This document shows positions 45,326 to 56,582 of a DNA stretch of 64,000 bases, one piece after another. The translations under genes were made by a program, and so were the position numbers. The number at the start of each line of letters is the position of its first letter. Position 1 is the stretch's first letter. The notes under the pieces were generated by a model. It ran no database searches. It saw nothing but the letters and a program-made list of their open reading frames with translations, and had not been told where the DNA came from. Origin of the DNA: Malus domestica (Eukaryota; Streptophyta; Magnoliopsida; Rosales; Rosaceae); assembly GCF_042453785.1 (NCBI RefSeq), contig NC_091674.1, positions 25,709,001 to 25,773,000 on the forward strand, given 5' to 3'.

Positions 45326-46493
45326 AGCTGCAGAAGAAACAACCAACCAGTGTGCTCCAAAATCCGAGAACCAATAGTAAAACCCTAACCCTATACAATT
45401 ACAGAACCGCTCAGGAACGAGAAAATCGGATGTTATGCCGGAACCCCAAGCCCCAAGCGTACCCGTCAGCCGCTATCACCGCCTCTCTCTCTCTCTGTGA
45501 AACGCAGAGAAGAATACGTTGTTTGTGTGTGTTTTATATATTGCTCTTGGCTTAGCGAATAAGAAATTAGATTGACTTCTCGTTTTCTTCTCGCCAAAGA
45601 TAGGTGCGCGGATTTATTAAGCGGAAGATCGTTCTTCGTGGTTGGAAGATCCACTTCAAAAAATGTGGAACCTCATACGTGGATCTGTTTGCTACTGCCA
45701 CCTGTACGTTATTTGTTTATATTTTTATTTTTTTTATTTAAACGATAGATTTTGTTATACTAAATGTTAGATTAATCACCGATAAGATTTGAACTTATAC
45801 CGTCATGCAAGGGCTCAACATATTTCTATTACTATGGTAAAAGACTACTTGCATGTGATCGGAGTGTTGATCCAATGACATATTTGGTAAATATGGAATT
45901 ATGAGGCAAAAACAATAATGATAATATTTGGATGATAATGGTAAAGATTTTGTACATTTTTTTATATAACTATTGTGGCATTACATCAGATATTTTTTTA
46001 AATACTTATAATACGGTCACGTAATGTTATTATTTTACTCATATTATAACATGTGTTTAAAAGTAAAATATATTCATTAAACTTTATTGTAACACGTAAA
46101 ATGGTACATTTTGTAACATCTATTCCTAATACTCGTAAAAAACCATGAATCAAAAAATCATAAAAAGGAACAAGTCATAAGACAAATGTAAGTAAACATG
46201 CGATGGTAATTTACACGAATTGCTCTACAAACTCAAGTGATTACGAGCATTTGCGAAAACCAACATCTCGTTGACAATTCACAAAAAAGAAAGAAGAAAA
46301 TTAACTCATATCACAAAGAAATAAAACGGAAGAAACAAGCTATATATGTTAATTGGCCTGCAGACTCAAAATTGCTGCACAAGCCAAAGCAACAAGGCCT
46401 CTCTTTATTTGGTTGAACACAAAAACAAGCTCATTTGCCACATGAATGGTGCTGAAAATATAAACCCTTCATGCAGAGGAGGTATAGCAGCAC
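45326..46493. other. NBR1 promoter and spacer to PB1 paralogue
   Basis: Contains the NBR1 5' UTR with a (CT)n tract at 45483-45497 (GA-rich on the sense strand), a TATA-like site, and AT-rich DNA to the 3' flank of the PB1 paralogue. No other gene seen. Confidence 0.5.
45532..45540 (-). promoter_or_regulatory. putative NBR1 TATA box
   Basis: Minus-strand TATATAAAA, about 210 bp upstream of the NBR1 ATG. A start near 45505 would put the (GA)n tract in the 5' UTR, a common arrangement in plants. Confidence 0.45.
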
Positions 46494-47609
46494 TTAACAC
46501 TCCGATCCATGTCGCCGTGATAATAACCGAACCGACACTACGAGGGCTAACGCCGCTAACCACAACGTCGCGACCTTGTCATTGCAGACGCCACAGCGAA
46601 TGCTCGCATGGCACATCATACCACATTCGTCTTCAGAGTGTTTAACAGAAGGACTAACATGGTGATCGTAATTTGCTAGATGGAATTCATCAAACACATT
46701 GCTACTACTCACATCACTTGTCACATTTACAGCATCCGTCACGTGACATTTTTCGGAGCTTGAATTTTTACGGCAGTCTTCTTTGTCATTATCGTTCATC
46801 TGCACATCGATCCTGAAGGACTTCAGATGCTGCCTCATTGCTTCCCGCAGATCATTGTCGTCCACAAGAGTTACTACATCATAGTCTTCATCAATGTACG
46901 TTAGAGTAATGTCAGCACCGGGTGGGAGGTTACAAAGGATGCGAATTTCTTGCCGCAAACCTCCCATGTCGAGATCCAATTTGCCATTGTTGTCAACAAG
47001 AGCTCTGAGATGCCTCACTCTATCCCCAACTTTAACCTTTGGCACACAACCAGTGAGGTGTTAGAAGCATTCAAAAGCAACCAAACAAAAATATAACATA
47101 ACGTGAAATCTCAAATATTCAGAACACAAATTTGCAAATAATATTTTCCAAATTTCATGACCAACCTAATCAGCTTTAGTTAGATAAACCCGTTTCACCA
47201 TTGATAAATTTTTCAAAAAAGTTGTTTTGTATTTCCGAGATAAAAAGAATTATCGATCTAATTACTGTTTTCGATTAGAAACACCGAAACTACATGCTCT
47301 GAAGATTTCAGAGAGACGGATTACCGGTCCTTAAGGCAATCTATTTGGGTTCATGCGGGGCACTCGACTATAGAGGCAGTTTATCCGATGAGATGATATA
47401 GAAACATGCAAAAGGATTTGCACATGATTTTTATGGATTTAAAGATTCCAAGTCTCATCGTAAAATATATGTTTTACTTACAATTCTCATCTCGTCTCCC
47501 TAACTTTCTCGGCAACCAAATAAAAAGTAACAAAAGCTAACAAACAAAATCAAATTCTTACCTTAGAGGTTCCGAAATATCGCACGTCGATGACTGCGGT
47601 GGAGGCCAT
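46494..47609 (-). CDS. truncated NBR1-like PB1 protein with novel hydrophobic C-terminus, 196 aa
   Basis: Two exons: 47562-47609 (MASTAVIDVRYFGTSK) and 46494-47036. Residues ~5-95 are a PB1 domain with ADITLTYIDEDYDVVTLVDDN, clearly close to NBR1's, and a similarly placed intron after the first coding exon. The linker keeps a VTDAVNVTSDV element like NBR1's VNVTKDV. The start of a ZZ finger is still visible (MMCHASIRCGVCND), but then the sequence departs into VATLWLAALALVVSVRLL followed by SRRHGSEC and a stop. No FW, UBA or AIM exists. It is a tandem relative of NBR1 that lost its cargo and ATG8 ends. The new tail is hydrophobic and could be a tail anchor. It may instead be a decaying pseudogene, though splice sites and frame are intact. 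Confidence 0.8.
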
Positions 47610-48836
47610 AGCTCCACAGAAGGAGCGTTCGGAGAGGAATGAAGTTGGAGAAGATGATACAGAGACTTTAAAGATTCCAAGTCTTCGCGAGGCCCCGACT
47701 TTTTCTTTTCAAAATTCCTACTTTTGGTGGTTCACACCAGGGCGGCAAAAAAATATTAAAATTCCTACTTTTGGAGAGATTGTATTGGACGTCAATGGCG
47801 TCAACGATTTAAGCCTCTTGTATATATTTGGCGGCAAAAAAATAATATTATCAACAAATACTCGTTATTTTGTTCGAATATGTAGAGTTGGGCGTTGTTG
47901 AGAAAACGAGTGACAATATTAAAACAAGGACCTCTAAAATTCCTCGAAAATGTAGATTGATTCGGTCGAATTAATGATTTTTTGGAGTAAATTACAATGC
48001 TTTTGTTCAAGGAAATATTCTACGTCGGAGTTAAGGACAATATTGCAAGATTTTTGGGTATACGTGATCCTACTGTTTGTTAGGTCTTGAAATTAAATTT
48101 TTTATTTATTTGTAAGGTTGAAAAATAGAAAAATATCTTTAAATTTAAGTTTTAAATTGTTGGTTTCAAGTATTTAAATATGAATTGTAATAGATTTTGT
48201 ACAAAAAAATATATTTTGAAGAATATAAATTGATAGTTTGTTGTTGTAGTAAGATAAATAAAAGAAAAATTACCAAAAATAAAAATAAAATAAAAACAGA
48301 AAAGAAAAAGAAAATTGAAAATGAGGGTTTGGTATGAAGCTAGTGACTTTGCCTGGGTAAAGCCACTAGCTTCGTAGCAATCGTATCATTTTCTATTTCT
48401 ATTTTTATTTTCTTTTTTCTTTTTTATTTTTCCTTTGAATTTTTTTTTTCCTTCCTACGTTACTTTATTTAGCTTCAAATACCTTTATATTTATGTTTAT
48501 ATTTATATCCTTGTTTTCAAATTTTTTGACATGGATTATAAGAAAATTTTCACTGAAAATGCATTTTGTAGAACATGAAGATGATAGTTTTGTGTTGTGA
48601 TATGAGAAAAACTAAAATTTAACAAAAATAAATTTAACACATAAAATAAATAAAATTAATGGTTAGGCGCAAGGAAACACAGCCCAAACTCACACTCTCA
48701 GGAAGGCACAAGGCACAGCAGAAGCAGTGGAGACCCATGAGGTTTAGAGTTTAGGGGCGTGCGAATAGTAACAAGTTGTAAAAACAATACCCTGAATTTG
48801 GCATGTTTCACCATCAAGCGCTCTGGAATTGTTTTT
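47610..48836. other. intergenic with foldback sequence
   Basis: No gene recognised. It contains the inverted repeat at 48290-48425 and short related blocks near 48205 and 48545 (ATTTTG(A/T)AGAA-AT-A-ATTGATAGTTT type) that may be remnants of a larger unit. Confidence 0.4.
48290..48425. repeat. foldback/hairpin sequence
   Basis: The inner arms GAAGCTAGTG (48336-48345) and CACTAGCTTC (48364-48373) are perfect inverted repeats, continued inward by CTTT/AAAG around a GCCTGGGT loop. Outward, A-rich sequence on the left pairs with T-rich sequence on the right for tens of bases. Could be a MITE core or a small-RNA precursor-like hairpin. Confidence 0.6.
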
Positions 48837-48988
48837 AGGAAAACTAATAAAAATGGTTTGAAAACTTTGAATTTTAACGATAAGGACAAAATAAAGGGTA
48901 AAGTGAATAGTATCATGATTGATTTTAGTGTAAAAATACGATTTTTCGTTAAAGTGAACAGTACCAGAAATTTTTCGTTAAAATTTTC
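48837..48988. mobile_element. 154-bp-family MITE, copy C
   Basis: About 152 bp matching the copies at 33852 and 40859 (AGGAAAACTAATAAAAATGG at the left, TTTTTCGTTAAAATTTTC at the right, AAGTGAATAGTA inside). The target duplication is obscured by flanking T runs. Confidence 0.72.
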
Positions 48989-50187
48989 TTTTTTATTTGC
49001 CTCGGCATCGCAGTGGAGAAATAATCCGCTAATTTCTCAATCTTATAATACTTTCCGCTTTTCTATTTTCCAACAAGAAACGCTAACAAAAACAAGGATA
49101 CTTGTATAGCGAAAGCAGAATCTAAAAATATAAAAAATTCAAAAGGTCTTACATATGGATGTACATTTCCCTTCACCTTAAGCAATGTTGTCACAGCTGC
49201 TTTAGTATACATTATCTTTTCCAAAAAAAAAGAAAAAAGTAGACATTATCCTCTGAATCTTTACTATTACAATGTCAGAATTTCACTTTGGGGTTACAAG
49301 GCTTCACTAAAAATAACAAGACTAGAAAACTTCTGAAACAAAAAAAATTCAACACTGACTTGAAAAATATCTCTATAATTCCGATGGGTATTCATTGTAG
49401 TGATATTAATGTAAATTTTTGCGATAACATTAGTAGATTAAATAATCAGTTATTAGGAAAAAGGAGAGAAGTCACATTAATGTAAATTTTTTTAGTAGGC
49501 GTTAGTAAGTTAAATAGTCAATCATTATGAAAAATGAGAATTAATGAGGTCAATCAAACCGGCTCCAAAGTACATAAATATAATTAATTTTCTTCAACTG
49601 TGGTAAGATAATATGTGATACTAATATGCATACTGTGATGCGTGTAAGATGAAATAAATCGATGTGTTGTTACATTAGTGAATTGACGAATTTTGGATTG
49701 CTATCTAATTCTTACGAACCTTCTTTGATAGAAAACACGAATACCACCACTTATAAGGGTGTGAGGGAGAAATTCCTAGACATGAGGCTTATTCTTAGAT
49801 GCTTCTAATCCTCACCTCTTGATCTATATTTATAGTGATCATGCTAGGCTTAGGGCGTAGAAGAATTGACTTGGAAAGCAAGCCAAATCCCTCCATCCAC
49901 CTCCTAATTTGGGTGAATATCAATTATTTAATTATCTTTTGAAATGTTTAAAAAAAAATTGAACTAATTTAAAATCACCTTAAAGCCAGGCCAGTTTCAT
50001 ATGATCAGGTTGAGTGGCCTTACGCACCTGAATTTAATTAATATCTTCTTTGTCTGGTCCAAATATTGACTTAATTAATATCTCTTTCGCCTGGTCCAAA
50101 TATAGACATTGATACAACAGGAGGCTTGAAAGACCTCGAGCGACACATCGTAGTTATTTGTAGTTTTGTACTTCACTTTTTTTATAG
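48989..50187. other. AT-rich intergenic DNA
   Basis: No gene recognised. A degenerate ~71-bp tandem repeat starts at about 49404 (ATTAATGTAAATTTTTGCGA) and again at 49475 (ATTAATGTAAATTTTTTTAG). Confidence 0.4.
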
Positions 50188-50352
50188 TAAATATTTTTTT
50201 TTAACAACAATATTATCTATACTAAGGGGGAGTGGAAGGGTTTAGACTCATAATAGGCTAGTACTAATGTGGTTCAAATTTATTTTTTAGGAAAATCGAA
50301 CCTAAAACCTCTCACTTACAAGTGAAAAGGAATACCATTAGACAGTAGCAAA
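50188..50352 (-). mobile_element. tRNA-like SINE, copy 3
   Basis: Minus-strand copy with head TAATGGTATTCCTTTTCACT, a well-kept box B (TTAGGTTCGATTTTCC), body TTGAACCACATTAGTACTAGC and tail ATATTGTTGTTAAAAAAAA. Matches copies 1 and 2. Confidence 0.75.
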
Positions 50353-51183
50353 AATGAAATAAAATTTGAAACAACATGAAATTATATACAATCTGATAGC
50401 GCGTTTACTAACCCGTAATCAGAATGAGAATAAGGAATCCGATTCCGATTACGGATTATACCTGTGTTTACTAAAATTGGAAAGAATCAAAAGTGCGTCG
50501 GGCCCACTCAAAAAATGGAATCCAATTCCTGAAATTGGAGGATTTGGATTCCCAACATATACAAGATATTTGGATTCCGAATTGCCGAAGCAATCGGAAT
50601 GATAATTTTTTCCCTTTATGCCCTCACTTACTTTCATTATTTCCAAGATTATCCTTTTAACCCTAGATTTATTTTTCTTTTCGCCCAGCTCATTTCTATC
50701 TTCTCTCAACCGCAGCTCTTGTCACAATTACGGATAGGTAAATTCCTACTTATTTTGCGTTTTTATCTCTGTGCTCATAGAGCTCGATGAATATCAGCGT
50801 TCGCTACTCGTTTCCTTCTTCTTAGCGATGGATTTTCTTTCCAGGATTTCGTTCAATTTTTTCCCCGATTTTTTTCTCTTTTTTTATTTTATATTTTGGT
50901 GTGCGAAAAACTTGAGAGTGAAATAGGGAGAGAAAGAGGGATAGAGAGAGAGGGAGAGAGAGAGAGTGAAAAAGTGAAAAACTGAGAGAGTGAAAGATGA
51001 GTTTTTGTTTGTTTTCTTTTGAGCTTACTGTCTGAGGAATCAAAGAATCATTTTTTTTTATTTTTTTATTTTCCAGAAGAGGGGAGTGGAGGAGGAGGAC
51101 TGGAGAAAGCAGAGCTTAAACTGTGAGTTGGGTTTTGCTCAGATTTCTTGCTTGTGCATCAGGTATGCTTCTTCTAGCTGCTC

Positions 51184-51190
<7 letters not shown>

Positions 51191-51230
<40 letters not shown>
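51191..51230. repeat. (CT)n microsatellite
   Basis: About 20 CT units, inside the leader of the second Harbinger element. A GA-rich tract occurs nearby at 50920-50990. Confidence 0.9.
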
Positions 51231-51235
<5 letters not shown>

Positions 51236-52280
51236 GTACTTTTGGAATGGTTTTTCAGTGTTTTGCTCTTGAATCTCAGATTTGCATTGTTTGTTCTGTA
51301 GTGGGTTGTATTTTGTTTTCCCGTTAAATTTGAAATGGGAGGAATAATTAGCCGGTTTGCTCAATTGTAGAAGACAAAGTTTGCCAAAGTAATGTTATTG
51401 CAGAAAGATTTTTTTAATAGTTTTGAGTTTCTGGCATTTATGGGAAACTGCTAGTCTGCTTTTAAGGATTTGGTTAGCTGAATGCGATGATATTTGCAAA
51501 GATTGGGAGAAAAATGATGGATTCCTGAAATGGGGTTCTTTTAGATTTTGATTTGGGTGTGCTCAAAAGTGTGAGATTTTGTAGCTATTCACATTGCTTC
51601 TATTAGGGGCTCATTGCGTATTCAGGTCAACTTCCATTCCCTAGTATATATGACAACAAAATGGATATTAAACACCTGATGCTATTGCAAAGGAACTTTA
51701 AATGAACTACAATTTGTGTTGTGTAAATTATGTTATCACTCTATCAACAACGGGAGAAAAGTTAGAGGATTGTTTTAATTTACCAAGTCCATATGGAGAA
51801 AGTCCTCAATCTTAGTAGTAGCAAATAACCTATTAGTCGAAGGGAAATAAGATAACCAGTAAGTAAACATGGAATGGTTTATAAATGTCACAACATATAT
51901 TTGTTAACACAACATTTATTGTTTCGATAAGCAATTTTTCGTATATCCTGTTTTATCGGATTGATGCAATGTTTGGCATAAGCTACTTCACTGGAACAAG
52001 AAGAATTTTAAAAGACAATTGCTATTTCAACACTATTGTGGTAAACATAGGTCATATTTTCCTTTTAGCTGAACCAACATATTTGTTTTGAATTCAAGGC
52101 ACAGACTTTGTTCATGCTCTCGATTTTCTTCTTCTTTTTTTTTCATGCTCCCTGTATGTAAATTTTTGTGACTGATTGTGTTCTGTAATGTTAATTTATT
52201 TCAGTTTGCAGATATGTTTATTAACTTGTTAATTGAAGTCCTTCATGATATTTTTTTTCTTCATTATTTTGTGTAGACTA

Positions 52281-53670
52281 ATGGCTCGTCTAAGTTTGTC
52301 CACAAAGAAGAAATTACATGATGCGTTGAATGTGTTGATTGTCTATCTTCGAACTATATTTGTTGCATGTGCTACTTGTTTCTATTCTTGGTATCGTTTC
52401 CAAAAGCGCCTTAGAAGTCCCTCACCTTGTCAAACAGTTATAAGAGTTTACAAGCAATTAGAATACTTACATGGTTTAACTTATGAGAGTGATTTGACAT
52501 GTATTGCTGAACTACGAATGGATAGACGATCCTTTCATATATTATGTCAAGTTCTTGTGACTAAAGGACAACTACGAGCTACTCAAAATGTGTCTATAAG
52601 GGAGATGGTTGCATTTTTTCTATACATTCTTGCACACCATCTTAAGAATCGCACAATTAACCACCACTTTAGAATGTCTGGTCAAACAATTAATAAGTAT
52701 TCACATGAGTGTATTAAAGCAATGATTCGATGCCAAAAGGATTTCTGGCAAACACCTAAGCCTATCCCTGAGAAGTCAACCGATACAAAGTGGAAATGGT
52801 TTAAGGTATGTAGTATCTACATGCCTACACTACTCAGTAATCACTAGCTTTTTATTTTATAGTTTAGTTTGTTAATTTAGTGTCTTATATACTGTAGAAT
52901 TGCTTAGGTGCACTAGATGGAACACCTGTTAAGGTACATGTACCAGAATGTGATAAACCAAAGTACATAACAAGGAAAAATGAAATAGCAACGAATGTTT
53001 TGGGAGTCTGCACTCCGAACATGCAGTTTATATATGTTTTACCTGGATGGGAAGGGTCCGCACATGATGGTTAAGTTCTTAGAGGTGATGTGACTAGGAG
53101 AAATGGATGGAAAGTCCCTAATGGTAACACTCACAACTTTTTTTAATAATTAAAATTCTTAGCTTTTGCATTGCAAGTGATATAAAGTTGTAAGTTTGAC
53201 AATTTAATTCTTTGTCAACAATAGGTTGTTACTATGTAGTTGATGGTGGCTACACAAACGGAAAAGGTTTTCTTGCACCTTATAGACAAACCCGTTATCA
53301 TCTGAATGAGTGGATAGATGGTTATCGTCCTACAACACCGGTTGAGTTTTTTAATATGAAACACTCAAGTGCTCAGAATGTCATTGAAAGGTGTTTTGGG
53401 CTATTGAAAATGCATTGGGGAATTCTTAGGAACCCATCCTATTACGACATTAGGACACATCGTCGCATAATTTCAATGTGTTGTATGCTCCATAATTTTA
53501 TAAGGAGGGAGATGGTTGTAGATCTTATAGAAGCCGATGCAAATTGGCAATTTCAAGATGGGAATTCAGATGCGAATAACTATATTACCACTGTTGAGTC
53601 CTCAAATGAGTGGACTACATGGAGGGATAACCTTGCCCAAGAAATGTGGAACAATAGGGCGGTTCATTGA
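52281..53670 (+). pseudogene. PIF/Harbinger (ALP1/HARBI1-like) transposase with one nonsense codon
   Basis: Three exons: 52281-52805, 52898-53123, 53225-53670, with GT-AG junctions that restore conserved motifs. N-terminal helix-turn-helix-like part (MDRRSFHILCQVL, REMVAFFLYILAHH). The catalytic triad is present: Asp in NCLGALDGTPVKVHVP, Asp in VVDGGYTNGKGFLAPYR, Glu in AQNVIERCFGLLKMHWGIL. The only visible lesion is TAA at 53072-53074, between HDG and VLRGD, where Harbinger proteins normally have a residue such as Arg. DDE_4 enzymes cut and paste at TAA/TTA. The otherwise clean frame implies recent inactivation. Confidence 0.85.
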
Positions 53671-53754
53671 GTCGGTGTTTGATATGTCATTTTCTTTTAA
53701 TGAGGACATTAGTGTCTTTTTATATTATAATGTTTGTAATAACATTTGGAATGC

Positions 53755-54010
53755 TGTTTTTTTTTTAAGTTAAGAAAGACATCACTGTTTGTGTAATGAT
53801 ATTTGGAATGGTTTGTTTGTTGCTAAGTTAAGAAAGACATCACTGTGTAATGATATTTGGAATGGTTTGTTTGTTGCTAAGTTAAGAAAGACATCAGTGT
53901 TTGTAATCAAAATCATTTGGAATGGTTATGTCTAATATTGTTTGTGTAATAACAATTGGAATGTTGTATTTGTTTCTAAGTTAAGAAAGACATCCTATTT
54001 GTAATTGAAA
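53755..54010. repeat. ~58-bp tandem repeat between Harbinger genes
   Basis: Four imperfect units each containing TAAGTTAAGAAAGACATC and a TTTGGAATGGTT-like stretch, decaying towards the right. They lie between the transposase stop and the Myb ORF start. Confidence 0.8.
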
Positions 54011-54050
54011 TCATTTGAAATGATTATTATTTCTAATATTGTTATGTAGA

Positions 54051-55449
54051 ATGACTTCTGTTTCATCTGCGAAACAAGGAAGGGGACAACAGAAACATTA
54101 TTGGTTAACTACTAAGGATACAATATTGGTTGAATCATTGCTTGAGTTGCATAGTGACCCGACTTGGCGAGCTGACACTGGTTTTAAGAATGGTTATTTG
54201 GGGAAGATAGAAGCTATGATGGAAGCCAAACTCCTAGGGTGTAGATTAAAGTTGTCTCCCGACATTGAATCACACATCAAGACTTTGAAGGCAAAATATT
54301 TTCCCTTAACTGAATTGCTAGCTCTCAGTGGGTTTAAGTGGAATGAAGGGAAAATAATGTTAGCTTATCAAAAAAGTGCGTATGACAAGACTATGAAGGT
54401 TTGCATATATTTGATTGTATTTTATGTTTTATCTGATTGTGTTTTGTTTTTAGAATCTCAGTTCCTTGATTAACTACACTGAGTTCAGAATCTCAGAGTT
54501 AACATCATCATCTTATTAATTACAAATCAGGGGACAGGTGATTGAATTAGAACATAAAATACCTGTCATGTTTGCTTCAACATTTCCTGGGTGACCCTCA
54601 AAGGTCTCTAAAGAATATATTCATGCATTTTTTTGCAAAACTTTATCCAAAAAATGAAATAATTGCCCACTAATTGCCAAATATTTTTCAAGGATTCTAA
54701 GTTCAAGATAATGCACTAACAACATGCATAGAAAAAGAAAAATCTCCATGGAACGTTGTTTAGGTAATTCTTACAAGATAAAATAGAATGGTTTCACATA
54801 TAATAAGTATTTGTGTTCAACTAAATGAAAAATTAAATACCACATATAATAAGTATTTTGTGTTTTTTGTTTGTAGGGTAAAAATGATGCAAGTGGATTG
54901 TACGATAAGTCTTTTCCGCACTACCACAGTTTGGGACAGATTTATGCAAAAGATCGTGTTGTGGGTGCAAATGCTGGTAACGTTGATGACGATGAAGAAG
55001 AAATTAGACTTGAAGTTGCCAATGTCAATCAACATGAAGGTGAGGATGAAAGTGGAAATGACTTTGATACTTCTTTCTCAGTACTAAATACCCAACTACA
55101 AAGGAATGCAGAAAGTAACACATCAAACATGTGTCACAAGAGAGCAAAAGTAGGGGATGAAATGGCTTAGCAATTCTTTATTATGGCTAAAGCTATAGCC
55201 GATGTGGGACCTAAGCTTGATGGTCTAGTTCATGCACTGTCAACCGATATAAATCTGACCGAAATGCAACAACATCTTGACGGTGAGTTGAGCAAAATTG
55301 AGTTTTTGGCTCCCATGGAATTATTTAAAGTCACCAACTTCTTGGCCAAAGAACATGACCTTTTGAGGGTGTTTTTCAACATGTCTGATGAAAGGAAGAG
55401 TGCATATGTGACTACTTTGTTGCAGACTTGGATGCATAATGACATCTAA
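54051..55449 (+). pseudogene. Harbinger Myb/SANT-like accessory protein with one nonsense codon
   Basis: ATG at 54051 (MTSVSSAKQGRGQQKHYWLT). Exon 1 ends at 54398 and exon 2 starts at 54877. It has a Myb_DNA-bind_3-type helical domain (DTILVESLLELHSDPTWRAD, then IKTLKAKYFPLTELLALSGF) of the At2g29880-like family, and an acidic linker (GNVDDDEEEIRLE). TAG at 55168-55170 interrupts, and the same frame continues for a further 92 residues to 55449 (IADVGPKLDGLVHAL, LTEMQQHLDGELSKIEFL). This partner helps bring transposase to element ends. One codon change separates it from an open frame. Confidence 0.82.
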
Positions 55450-56440
55450 GTGATGGTCCTAAGAATGTGAATGCTAGTTTTTTGCTATGACGTGCTTGTT
55501 GCCATGATGACATATCAGGGAAATTTGTGAATGTTTTGTAAATCTAATGACTGATTAGATGACACCATGATGGTGAAGAACTACTTTTTGTTGATATTAT
55601 GATGTTTAGGCAGGTTAGGAATATTTTGTTGACAATCTAATGTGTAGGCAGGTTATGAATATTTTGTATATAATATGATGCCTAGGCATGGTATGACTAG
55701 TTTGCTTAGGTTGGTTATGATGGTTAAATAGATGTACTTTAATGTAAAATATTAACTTTAATGAAGTTATTTCCTACTCTTTGTTTGTTCCTAATGTTTT
55801 TTCTTCATTTATTTACTATTATACAAAATCTACCTCGTGAAGATCTCTTTAGTTTAAGGAGAATCAAGTTTTTTTTATTTGAAATGGTAAAAATCATTTC
55901 TTCTACTCCTTGACTTTATGTAACAAAATATATCCTTGAAGAGTTAAGACTGAAAATACTCATAACAATTTTTTTCCATGTCCTTCTAAACCATTAAGCA
56001 TAATTATATGCTCATTCATATTATGCACAACTCCATACATATGCTGAAGAGAAAAAACTACAACTTGAGCGAGAAAATTTAGATATTAAAGTCAATACTT
56101 AAATTTATAAAAAAATAAACAAAATCATTTTAGTATGTCTATGAAATAAAAAAGCAATTTAATTTTTTCTTACTATTATATACTATATCAAATTTTATTA
56201 AAAAAAGTACATAAAATATTTGATTTGAGTCAAGGACATTTTAGTAATCATAATGGTTTATATTCCGATTTTGTTAAATTAGTAAACAGTTTTATGGAAT
56301 TGTATTCCGATTTCAGACAGTTTTAGTAAACAACTTCAACAAGAATCTGATTCTGATTCCACCTCAATCAAATTCCTCTCTAATCTAATTCATCTTCAGT
56401 TCAATTCCTCTCAATTTGATTACGTAAATGAGTTTACTAA
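55450..56440. other. 3' non-coding part of second Harbinger element
   Basis: AT-rich with short repeats of TAGGCA(G/T)G(G/T)T(A/T)(G/T)GA(A/C)TA near 55610-55700. No gene. Leads into the right terminal region at about 56300-56440. Confidence 0.5.
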
Positions 56441-56582
56441 AATCTAAGTGGTATCACGTGGGTTCCACACGTTCTCTTCATATCTCAGCTGCAAACGGAA
56501 GAGAGTCCAGAGCAGGTCCTCTCCACTCCACGGTAACTGAGGTTTGTACGGAAGCGCTCTGTTCGGGGAGAGAGAGAGAACA

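Larger units (their letters stand above)
50395..56440 (+). mobile_element. second PIF/Harbinger transposon, nearly intact (~6 kb)
   Basis: Carries a DDE transposase (52281-53670) and a Myb/SANT-like protein (54051-55449), both on the plus strand. The left end CGCGTTTACTAACCCGTAATCAGAATGAG and the minus-strand right end TTTACGTAATCAAATTGAGAGG share an imperfect inverted GTAATCA-ATTGAGA core, with GTTTACTAAAA motifs inside each end. The exact termini and the 3-bp target duplication could not be fixed. Gene order and orientation differ from the 34.2-39.8 kb element, so it is a different lineage. Confidence 0.75.

Noticed and set aside
52233-53670. A domesticated host gene (ALP1-type) instead of a transposon
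   Set aside because: The nonsense codon, the neighbouring Myb ORF and the transposon-like end sequences fit a decaying Harbinger element better.
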